From Planctomycetota bacterium (GTDB lineage: Bacteria > Planctomycetota > UBA1135): a stretch of 10,310 bases of DNA. A program made the position numbers and the translations under genes. Below, piece after piece: positions 1 through 5,792 of the stretch. How positions within the stretch are numbered: the stretch's first letter is position 1; every line of letters starts with the position of its first letter. The notes beneath the pieces are model-generated. The model saw only the letters and a program-made list of their open reading frames with translations, was not told the DNA's origin and did not search any database. Where the stretch lies: the NCBI GenBank assembly GCA_027623585.1, contig JAQBVK010000066.1:1-10310 (forward strand), read 5' to 3'.

Positions 1-90
1 CTTGAGTTGAGGACCCTTCGCCATCGTTTGGCAGCTCGCACCAGCGAGCAGCACGGCGGCGGCGAACAGGGAGACGTTCTTGAGAACCAT
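1..90 (-). CDS. N-terminal fragment of exported protein, possible lipoprotein
   Basis: Reading the minus strand from the ATG at 90-88 gives 30 codons that run off the window edge. The peptide starts MVLKNVSLFAAAVLLAGASC: one Lys near the start, then an Ala/Leu/Val-rich hydrophobic stretch (about residues 7-16), then LAGASC with Cys at residue 20. This is a typical Sec signal peptide. The Cys could be lipidated, but the residue at -3 is Gly, not the usual Leu, so the lipobox is imperfect. A good ribosome binding site supports the start: on the minus strand AGGAGTAGGAAGTC directly precedes the ATG. The remaining part (QTMAKGPQLK) gives no family. The gene diverges from the hydrolase at 235 across 144 bp. 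Function unknown. Confidence 0.6.
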   Translation of the reverse strand, partial: MVLKNVSLFAAAVLLAGASCQTMAKGPQLK

Positions 91-234
91 GACTTCCTAC
101 TCCTACGTTTCGAGGTTGGGGAACGCGTCCATGAGAGGATCGCGCCGTGAGTGTAGCCCCGCCGGACCGTCGATTTCATCTCTGGCTGATCGGCAGAATT
201 TGGGGTCCGCCCTCCGCGACCGGATGATGCGCCG

Positions 235-1128
235 ATGTCCCCCCAGCAGCCACTATTGCGTCGGATGGGAACTGACCGCCTTCCACTGGCGTTGTGGGAC
301 TACGGAGGTGACGGCCCGCCGGTGCTCTTTCTTCACGGCTTCTTGGACGTCGGCCGCTCCTTCGAAGACGTGGCGCGGGCCGCCAGCGCTTTTTGCCGTC
401 CGCTCTGCCTTGATTGGCGGGGGCACGGCAGCAGCGGCCGTTGCTCGCCGGATGCCGCCTACCACCAGCTCGACCACTTGAAGGACCTTGCTGCGTTGCT
501 CCAGGAGTGCGAGCAGAGCGCGGAGCGACCGGCCGCCTTGGTGGCGCACTCCATGGGCGGCACGATCGCCCTGATGCTGGCGGGTCTGCTTCCCGAGCAG
601 GTGGATCGGTTGCTATTGCTCGACAATCTCGGCGGCTACGGCGCGACTGCGGCCGAGCAGTGCGACACGCTCGCGAAAGCGTTGCGGACGACGCTCGCAC
701 CGAAGCGTCCGTTTCGAAGTTTCGACTCGCGGGAGGCGGCAGTTCCCGTTTTTCGCGCGAACAATCCCGGCTTGAGCGAGGAGGGTGCGCGGCGCATTGC
801 GCGGCATTTCCTGCAAGCTCGGGCGGACGGCAGTTTTTCGCCCGACGCTGACCCGCGGCTGCGCGGTCCCAATCCTTATCGGTTTCCGGAAGAGCACTGG
901 CGCGAGATCTGTCGGCGGACCGCGGCGCAGGTGCTGGTGCTGGCGCCCGAGCGTGGTTACCTCACCGATGCGGCATATGTTTCACACCGCGCGCGTTTCG
1001 ACGCGTTCCGGAGCGCGGAGTGGCGCGTCGTTGCAGACGCGAGCCACCATCTGCACGTGGACGCGCCCGAAGCCGTCGTGTCCGCGCTGCGCGATCTGCT
1101 TGCCGTTCAGATTCCGGCGCCTGGTTGA
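235..1128 (+). CDS. alpha/beta hydrolase (serine hydrolase-like, SERHL/MEST type)
   Basis: A 297-residue, single-domain alpha/beta-hydrolase-fold protein with no signal peptide, so probably cytoplasmic. Visible landmarks are the oxyanion-loop motif LFLHGFLD (HG at 34-35), CLDWRGHGSSG (58-68), the nucleophile elbow VAHSMGG with Ser106, the strand LLLLDNLGG (116-124), and a C-terminal ADASHHLHVDAPE (268-280) that supplies the catalytic His. The first elbow residue is Ala rather than Gly, which is common in this branch. The LLLLDNLGG segment, followed by a Leu/Arg-rich cap and DPRLRGPNPYRF, resembles the serine hydrolase-like group, whose substrates are mostly unknown. The ATG at 235 is the first that gives the complete fold; the ATG at 265 is an alternative. 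No strong Shine-Dalgarno is seen. The gene ends in tandem stops TGA-TAG (1126-1131), and its last 22 nt overlap the convergent deaminase. Substrate cannot be inferred. Confidence 0.88.
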   Translation: MSPQQPLLRRMGTDRLPLALWDYGGDGPPVLFLHGFLDVGRSFEDVARAASAFCRPLCLDWRGHGSSGRCSPDAAYHQLDHLKDLAALLQECEQSAERPAALVAHSMGGTIALMLAGLLPEQVDRLLLLDNLGGYGATAAEQCDTLAKALRTTLAPKRPFRSFDSREAAVPVFRANNPGLSEEGARRIARHFLQARADGSFSPDADPRLRGPNPYRFPEEHWREICRRTAAQVLVLAPERGYLTDAAYVSHRARFDAFRSAEWRVVADASHHLHVDAPEAVVSALRDLLAVQIPAPG

Positions 1129-1694
1129 TAGAGCGCGCCGCCGCTGCGTTGATATTCGCGCAGCACTGCGGTCGCCTCGTCACGCAGGATGCCGATGCTC
1201 ACCGCGATGCCGCGCGCGCCCAAACTCTTGATCCACGCCGCCGGCTTGTCGCCTTCGTCGAAGCCGATGGCTTCCGCATCCGCCGCTGCGGCGCCGCATT
1301 CCAAGGCGACGACGCCGGACCAAGGAATTGCGCCCAGGCACATTGCGCAAGGTTCGACGCTGCTGACCAGAACCGAGCGCGCGCCTCCGGCTCCGAGGTT
1401 CCACTCGCCCCGGGCGCTTTGCGCCAACGTGAGCGCGACGATCTCCGCGTGTGCTGCCGAACATGCGGCGGCCTCGACGAGATTCACGCCACACGCCACG
1501 AGGCGTCCGCTCTCGAGGTCAAAAACCGCGGCGCCAAAAGGCCCTCCGGTTCCGGCCGCGACGTTGCGGCGCGCGAGTTCGACGGCGAAGGTCATGCGCG
1601 CCGCGGCGTGATTACTTCGCGCAGTGCTCATCAGTTCGGCATCGAGCCAAGCGGGAAGCGCAAGGCCGAATTGATGAGGAGGCGACCGTTCCAT
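1107..1694 (-). CDS. nucleoside/guanine deaminase-like zinc enzyme (cytidine deaminase superfamily)
   Basis: A 195-residue protein of the cytidine/deoxycytidylate deaminase fold. The zinc and catalytic motifs are HAEIVAL (His82, proton-shuttling Glu84) and EPCAMCLGA (Cys116, Cys119). The GGPFGAAVFDLESGRLVACGVNLV segment (50-73) forms the first sheet and substrate loop. The order and the ending (GFDEGDKPAAW, then RDEATAVLREY) resemble bacterial nucleoside deaminases of the guanine deaminase/tRNA adenosine deaminase branch, which hydrolyse an exocyclic amino group of a purine or pyrimidine base or nucleoside. The exact substrate is not predictable. The frame stays open upstream to 2057, but that part is antisense to the next gene. 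The ATG at 1694 gives the family's usual N-terminus (LALPAWLDAEL); an AAGGA lies almost against it, so an internal ATG at 1631 remains possible. It diverges from the 1728 gene with 33 bp between. Confidence 0.88.
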   Translation of the reverse strand: MERSPPHQFGLALPAWLDAELMSTARSNHAAARMTFAVELARRNVAAGTGGPFGAAVFDLESGRLVACGVNLVEAAACSAAHAEIVALTLAQSARGEWNLGAGGARSVLVSSVEPCAMCLGAIPWSGVVALECGAAAADAEAIGFDEGDKPAAWIKSLGARGIAVSIGILRDEATAVLREYQRSGGALYQPGAGI

Positions 1695-1727
1695 TCCTTC
1701 ATTCTGACGAGTCGCTAACCTGGGCGC

Positions 1728-2288
1728 ATGGCTTACGTGCGCCAGATCGAACCCGGTACGCCGGAGGCTGAAGCCGATCCCTTGCTCGCGCGGCTCTACG
1801 CCGACGCCATCCGCCGCGCCGGACGAGTCTGGAAGATCGTGCAAGTCAGCAGCCTCGATCCGCGCGCCACGCGCGCGAGCCTTGCGCTCTATCAGGAGCT
1901 CATGCACGGCGCCGGACCCTTGCCGCGGAGAGTGCGTGAAGCGCTGGCGGTAGTGGTGAGTCAGGCCAATGCGTGCGGCTACTGAATTCAGGCCCACGCG
2001 CACGACCTCCGTGACGAGGTCGAGGAGCCGGAGCTCGCGGATCACTTGCTCGCGCATGGCTGGCGCGAGGCGCCGTTTGACGGGCGGGAACTCGCCTTAT
2101 GCGCTTGGGCGGAGAAGCTGACCTTAACCCCCGGCAAGATGGATCGCGCCGACGCCGACGCCCTGCGCGCGGCGGGCTGGAGCGACCGTGAGATCCACGA
2201 CGCCTGCCAGATCGTCGCTTACTTCAACTACATCAACCGGATCGCGGACGGACTCGGCGTGGATCCGGAGCCCAGCGCGACGGCCTAG
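1728..2288 (+). CDS. AhpD/CMD-family peroxidase-related protein, probable selenoprotein (in-frame TGA at 1983)
   Basis: Reading through the TGA at 1983-1985 gives 186 residues ending at TAG (2286-2288). The protein matches the carboxymuconolactone decarboxylase/AhpD fold, apparently the 'uncharacterized peroxidase-related enzyme' group. Residues 71-92 read EALAVVVSQANACGY-U-IQAHAH. Glu71, Cys83, residue 86 and His90 have the same spacing as Glu118, Cys130, Cys133 and His137 of Mycobacterium tuberculosis AhpD. The TGA thus sits at the peroxide-reactive cysteine position, giving CxxU. After it come LTLTPGKM, LRAAGWSDREI and YFNYINRIADGLGV, the usual family ending, in the same frame with no further stop. 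The predicted role is thiol/selenol peroxide reduction in the cytoplasm. A nonsense mutation or a base error is the alternative; the intact second half and the downstream hairpin favour selenocysteine. If TGA is read only as a stop, the product is 85 residues and lacks half the active site. The start ATG at 1728 has no clear Shine-Dalgarno. Confidence 0.82.
1983..1985 (+). other. candidate selenocysteine codon (UGA) at residue 86
   Basis: TGA occurs in frame between GCGTGCGGCTAC (Ala-Cys-Gly-Tyr) and ATTCAGGCCCAC (Ile-Gln-Ala-His). It replaces the second Cys of a CxxC-xxx-H redox motif, the classic place for selenocysteine in thiol-peroxidase-like families. The other genes here use TGA as an ordinary stop, so this is local recoding, not a reassigned code. 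The codon lies inside a chance GAATTC (1984-1989). Confidence 0.7.
2003..2022 (+). promoter_or_regulatory. candidate bacterial SECIS hairpin
   Basis: CGACCTC (2003-2009) pairs perfectly with GAGGTCG (2016-2022) around a 6-nt loop CGTGAC (2010-2015). The loop starts 24 nt after the end of the TGA, within the roughly 16-37 nt range expected for bacterial SECIS elements. The second loop base is G, matching the rule of a G among the first two apical bases. The stem is 7 bp with no bulge; a C2001-G2024 pair could add to it beyond an A-A mismatch. It lies inside the coding region (His-Asp-Leu-Arg-Asp-Glu-Val-Glu), as SelB-dependent elements must. A chance 7-bp stem is possible in GC-rich DNA. Confidence 0.55.
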
Positions 2289-2320
2289 GGCAGCGCTGCC
2301 CTAGGGCCGCGCTGCCCTAG
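2284..2320 (+). repeat. 22-nt perfect palindrome with overlapping tandem repeat
   Basis: CCTAGGGCAGC (2284-2294) is followed at once by its exact reverse complement (2295-2305), a 22-nt palindrome that contains the TAG stop of the upstream gene. The 12-mer GCGCTGCCCTAG occurs at 2293-2304 and again at 2309-2320. This allows a second, overlapping hairpin in which CTAGGGC (2301-2307) pairs with GCCCTAG (2314-2320). The two hairpins share bases and are mutually exclusive in RNA. Neither is followed by a T-run, so it is not a standard intrinsic terminator. It fills nearly all of the 43-bp gap before mutA. It could be an RNA-stability element, an attenuator, a dimeric-protein operator, or one copy of a dispersed repeat. 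Confidence 0.75.
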
Positions 2321-2331
2321 ACTGACGCCCG

Positions 2332-3651
2332 ATGGGGCGGAATCCGGGAGCCGAACGCGCGCAGCAGCCCGAGCACCGCACGCTCGAAGGCTTGGCGATT
2401 CGCGCGCTCTACGCGCCGAACCCGCTCAGCGATGAGAGTTCCGGCGGCGCACCTGGCCGCGCGCCCTTCGTCCGCGGGAGTCGAGCGGAGCGCAATCCGT
2501 TGTGCCCTTGGTGGATCGTTTCGACGCTTCCTTCTGGCGCGCCGGAGGAGGTGAACGCGGCGGCGCTCGATGAGCTCGAAGGCGGTGCCAGCGGTCTGCG
2601 CTTGCCGATCGAGGCGGCTGCTTGGAGCGAGGCCGAACTCGATCGCGCGTTGCGCGGCGTGATGTTGGCAGGCGTTGCCTTGCACCTCCCAGCCGGCGAG
2701 GCCTCGCCCGCGCTAGCGCAACGCTTGCTTGCCCGCGCGGCCGCAGAGTCTGCTGACGGCGCCGGTTGGTGCCTCGGGATGGATCCTCTCCGCGCCTCCG
2801 CGAGCTTGTGCGCAGCGGCGCTGACGAAGGCGCGGGGCACGCAGGCGCGCGCCTTGCTCGCCGACGCCTCGCCATTCCACGAGGCGGGCGCGCACGCCTC
2901 GCTCGAACTCGCATTGTTGCTGGCGGCAACGGCTCATGCGCTGCGCGTGCTCGAGACGCAAAGCCTCGCCCCCGAGCAGGTGTTCGACGCGCTCGCGTGG
3001 CGTATTCCGATGGAACGCGAGTTCTTCGGCGGCGTCGTCAAGCTGCGCGCCGCGCGACTGCTCTGGTCCACGCTCGCGCACGGCTGCGGGCTCGCGACGA
3101 TTCCCTCGCCCTACCTGCACGCGTGCGGAAGCCGACGCACGCTCACGCAGCGTGATCCGCACACCAATCTCGTGCGCGCGACGGTGCACGCAGCCGCGGC
3201 CGCGGTCGGCGGCGCCGACGCGATCAGTCTGCTCGCTTTCGACGCGGCGGAAGGGGAGGGCAGCTCGCTCGGGCGGCGACTTGCGCGCAACGTGGCCTTG
3301 GTGGTGGAGCATGAGGCCCGCTTGCTCGACGTGGCGGACCCTGCAGGGGGCTCGGCGCACGTGGAAGAACGCACACGCGAACTCGCTGCCGCGGCTTGGG
3401 AAGAGTTTCAGCGGATCGAGTGCGCGGGCGGGCTTGCGGTTTTGCTCGCTGACGGCCGTCTCCGTGTGCAACTCGACGCAGCTTGGGAACGGCGTAGTGA
3501 TCGTTTGGCGGTGGGCGAAGACGTCCTGGTCGGAGTCAATCTTCAGCCGGCGCCTGCGCCGGAGCGCGCCGTCGCAGCGCAGACCGGTCCTTGGGGACTT
3601 CCGTGCCGACGCGAAGAGGAAGCGTGCTCCGGCAGGGGGGGGGAAGCATGA
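2332..3651 (+). CDS. mutA: methylmalonyl-CoA mutase small (non-catalytic) subunit, lacking a B12 domain
   Basis: A 439-residue protein with the (beta/alpha)8-barrel part of the mutase family. Recognisable segments are TLEGLAIRALYAP (17-29), APFVRG (44-49), FHEAGAHASLELALLLA (182-198), MEREFFGGVVKLRAARLLW (227-245), DPHTNLVRATVHAAAAAVGG (275-294) and LARNVALVVEHEARLLDVADPAGG (317-340). There is no DxHxxG cobalamin motif; the protein stops after a Pro/Ala linker, unlike longer small subunits that keep a degenerate B12 domain. In two-subunit mutases this chain pairs with MutB and does no catalysis itself. The N-terminus is short: an in-frame TGA at 2323 forces the start at ATG 2332, only about 15 residues before family homology, where other small subunits have more. 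No good Shine-Dalgarno is visible. Its stop overlaps the mutB start as ATGA (3648-3651), and a run of nine G lies just before. It heads the mutase operon. Confidence 0.87.
   Translation: MGRNPGAERAQQPEHRTLEGLAIRALYAPNPLSDESSGGAPGRAPFVRGSRAERNPLCPWWIVSTLPSGAPEEVNAAALDELEGGASGLRLPIEAAAWSEAELDRALRGVMLAGVALHLPAGEASPALAQRLLARAAAESADGAGWCLGMDPLRASASLCAAALTKARGTQARALLADASPFHEAGAHASLELALLLAATAHALRVLETQSLAPEQVFDALAWRIPMEREFFGGVVKLRAARLLWSTLAHGCGLATIPSPYLHACGSRRTLTQRDPHTNLVRATVHAAAAAVGGADAISLLAFDAAEGEGSSLGRRLARNVALVVEHEARLLDVADPAGGSAHVEERTRELAAAAWEEFQRIECAGGLAVLLADGRLRVQLDAAWERRSDRLAVGEDVLVGVNLQPAPAPERAVAAQTGPWGLPCRREEEACSGRGGEA
3635..3643 (+). repeat. nine-G homopolymer at the mutA/mutB junction
   Basis: Nine consecutive G lie in the last codons of mutA, 4 nt before the mutB ATG. 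The tract probably doubles as the Shine-Dalgarno region (GGGGAAGC before ATG). It is the sort of tract prone to slippage or to sequencing error. The mutB frame is open upstream from at least 3591, so a -1 slip here would fuse the two subunits. Confidence 0.9.
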
Positions 3652-5792
3652 GCCGATTGCCCGACTTTGCCAAGCTTCCCTTCGAGCCGCCGAAGCCCAC
3701 GAGCGGGCCTGAGGCAGCGCGGCGATGGAGCGGCGAAGACGGCATGGAGCGCTCCTCCTGCTACCACGCAGCCGATCTCTCGGACGCCGCGCAACTCGAC
3801 ACCGTTCCCGGAAAGCCGCCCTTCCTGCGCGGCCCCTACGCGTCGATGTACCTGGAGCGTCCGTGGACGATTCGCCAGTACGCGGGATTCTCCACCGCGG
3901 AAGAATCGAACGCCTTCTACCGGCGCAATCTCGACGCCGGACAGAAGGGTCTTTCGATCGCCTTCGACCTCGCGACCCACCGGGGTTACGACAGCGATCA
4001 CCCGCGCGTCGCTGGCGACGTCGGCATGGCGGGCGTCGCGGTGGATTCGATCGAGGACATGCGCGTGCTGTTCCGCGGCATTCCGCTCGACGCCATGACC
4101 GTGTCGATGACGATGAACGGCGCCGTGCTACCGGTGCTGGCGCTTTACATCGTCGCTGCGGAAGAGCAAGGCGTGACGCCGGAGCAACTCCAAGGGACGA
4201 TCCAGAACGACATCCTGAAAGAGTTCATGGTGCGGAACACCTTCATTTTTCCGCCCGCGCCGAGCATGAGAATCGTCGCCGACGTGTTCCGCTACACCGC
4301 GGAGCGGATGCCGAAGTTTAATTCGATTTCGATCAGCGGCTATCACATGCACGAGGCCGGCGCGACGCCGGATCAAGAGTTGGCCTACACCTTGGCAGAC
4401 GGGGTCGAGTACCTCCGCACCGGCGTCTCGGCAGGCTTGAAGGTGGACGAGTTCGCGCCGCGCATGTCCTTCTTCTTCGCGACCGGCATGGATTTTCTGA
4501 TCGAAATCGCGAAGCTGCGGGCGGCGCGCTGGCTGTGGTCCGAACTCCTCGAGCCCTTCGCGCCGCGCGATCCGCGTTCGCGCATGCTACGCACGCACTG
4601 CCAGACCAGCGGCTGGTCGCTCGCGGCGCAGGACCCCTACGTAAACGTCGCGCGAACCTGCCTCGAAGCGATGGCTGCGGTCTTCGGCCACACGCAGTCG
4701 CTGCACACCAATTCACTCGACGAAGCGCTCGCGCTTCCGACCGATTTCACCGCGCGCATCGCGCGCAACACGCAGATCCTTCTCCAAACCGAAGCCGGAC
4801 TGCGGCGGCCCGTGGATCCGTGGGGAGGTTCCTTCGCGATCGAACGGCTCACGCGCGACCTTGCGGCGCGCGCCCGCGTCCACCTCGCGGAAATCGAGGA
4901 ACTCGGCGGCATGACGCGCGCGATCGAGCAGGGCTTGCCGAAGTTGCGCATCGAGGAAGCTGCCGCGCGCACCCAGGCGCGCCTCGATTCCGGCGCGCGC
5001 GTGTTGGTCAGCGTCAATCGCTGGCCGCCGCGCGAAGCGGTGGAGATCCCCGTGCACTCGGTGGACAACCGCAAGGTGCGCGAGAGTCAGATTGCGCGTC
5101 TGCGCGCGCTGAAGGCCAAGCGCGACGCTGCCGCGGTGGCACACTCGCTGGCGGCGTTGACTGCGTGCGCGCGCGGCGCGGACGGCAACTTGCTCGCACT
5201 GTCGGTGGACGCGGCGCGTGACGGCGCGACGGTGGGCGAGATGACCGAAGCACTCGAGCAGGTTTGGGGGCGGCACACGCCCTCGATTCGCGCGGTCTCG
5301 GGGGCTTACAGTAGGGCCATGGGCGACGGAGCCGAAGGGATCGGGCGGGCACGAGCCAGTGCGGATCGTTTCGCGCGAGCCGTGGGCCGCCGGCCGCGGC
5401 TGCTGGTCGCCAAGGTCGGCCAAGACGGCCACGATCGCGGGCAGAAGGTGGTCGCCACGGCATTCGCCGATTTCGGTTGGGACGTGGACATCGGTTCCTT
5501 GTTCCTCACGCCCGAAGAAGTCGCGCGCCAAGCCGTCGAGAACGACGTCCACGTGGTGGGGGTGTCCTCGCTCGCGGCGGGTCATCTCACGCTGGTACCC
5601 GCCCTGCGCGCCGCGCTCATTGCGCTCAAGCGCGAAGACGTGTTGATCGTGGTCGGCGGAGTGGTGCCGCCGCAAGATCACGACACCCTGCGCGCGGCGG
5701 GCGCCTCGGCGATCTTTGGACCGGGCACCGTGTTGACGCGCGCCGCCGAGAATCTGATCGAGCTCCTCGAGAGCCGCCGGACCGCCTCGTGA
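3648..5792 (+). CDS. mutB: methylmalonyl-CoA mutase large (catalytic) subunit
   Basis: This is the catalytic, adenosylcobalamin-dependent chain of 714 residues; it interconverts (R)-methylmalonyl-CoA and succinyl-CoA. The barrel signature YASMYLERPWTIRQYAGF (64-81) contains the tyrosine (Tyr78) typical of true methylmalonyl-CoA mutase rather than isobutyryl- or ethylmalonyl-CoA mutase. Arg196 (FMVRNT) and Tyr232-His233 (SGYHMHEAGA) correspond to Propionibacterium Arg207, Tyr243 and His244. The C-terminal B12 domain (about 580-714) has GQDGHDRG with axial-ligand His595, then SSL (640-642) and VVGG (668-671). Length is close to the family norm. The ATG at 3648, rather than 3591, is chosen because homology begins at MSRLPDFAKLPF and it forms an ATGA overlap with the mutA stop. 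The 3' end overlaps meaB as GTGA. Expected partners are MutA (heterodimer) and MeaB. Confidence 0.96.
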   Translation: MSRLPDFAKLPFEPPKPTSGPEAARRWSGEDGMERSSCYHAADLSDAAQLDTVPGKPPFLRGPYASMYLERPWTIRQYAGFSTAEESNAFYRRNLDAGQKGLSIAFDLATHRGYDSDHPRVAGDVGMAGVAVDSIEDMRVLFRGIPLDAMTVSMTMNGAVLPVLALYIVAAEEQGVTPEQLQGTIQNDILKEFMVRNTFIFPPAPSMRIVADVFRYTAERMPKFNSISISGYHMHEAGATPDQELAYTLADGVEYLRTGVSAGLKVDEFAPRMSFFFATGMDFLIEIAKLRAARWLWSELLEPFAPRDPRSRMLRTHCQTSGWSLAAQDPYVNVARTCLEAMAAVFGHTQSLHTNSLDEALALPTDFTARIARNTQILLQTEAGLRRPVDPWGGSFAIERLTRDLAARARVHLAEIEELGGMTRAIEQGLPKLRIEEAAARTQARLDSGARVLVSVNRWPPREAVEIPVHSVDNRKVRESQIARLRALKAKRDAAAVAHSLAALTACARGADGNLLALSVDAARDGATVGEMTEALEQVWGRHTPSIRAVSGAYSRAMGDGAEGIGRARASADRFARAVGRRPRLLVAKVGQDGHDRGQKVVATAFADFGWDVDIGSLFLTPEEVARQAVENDVHVVGVSSLAAGHLTLVPALRAALIALKREDVLIVVGGVVPPQDHDTLRAAGASAIFGPGTVLTRAAENLIELLESRRTAS

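Noticed and set aside
2046..2288. Second half of the AhpD-like gene as an independent 80-aa gene starting at ATG 2046
   Set aside because: It is in the same frame as the first half and has no ribosome binding site. Family homology is continuous across the TGA, including residues between 1986 and 2045 upstream of that ATG.
3547..3562. GC-rich inverted repeat near the 3' end of mutA (CCGGCG with CGCCGG around CCTG)
   Set aside because: It is a short 6-bp stem in sequence encoding a Pro/Ala linker (QPAPAPE). Such stems are common by chance at this GC content, and there is no T-run or other support.
4713..5681. Long minus-strand open frame of 322 codons opposite mutB
   Set aside because: It has no recognisable motifs. 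The plus strand carries unmistakable mutase sequence across the whole span.
5477..5788. Upstream extension of meaB from the ATG at 5477
   Set aside because: This part overlaps mutB's conserved B12 domain in another frame and is Arg-rich without homology. The GTG at 5789 gives the normal MeaB N-terminus and a GTGA coupling.
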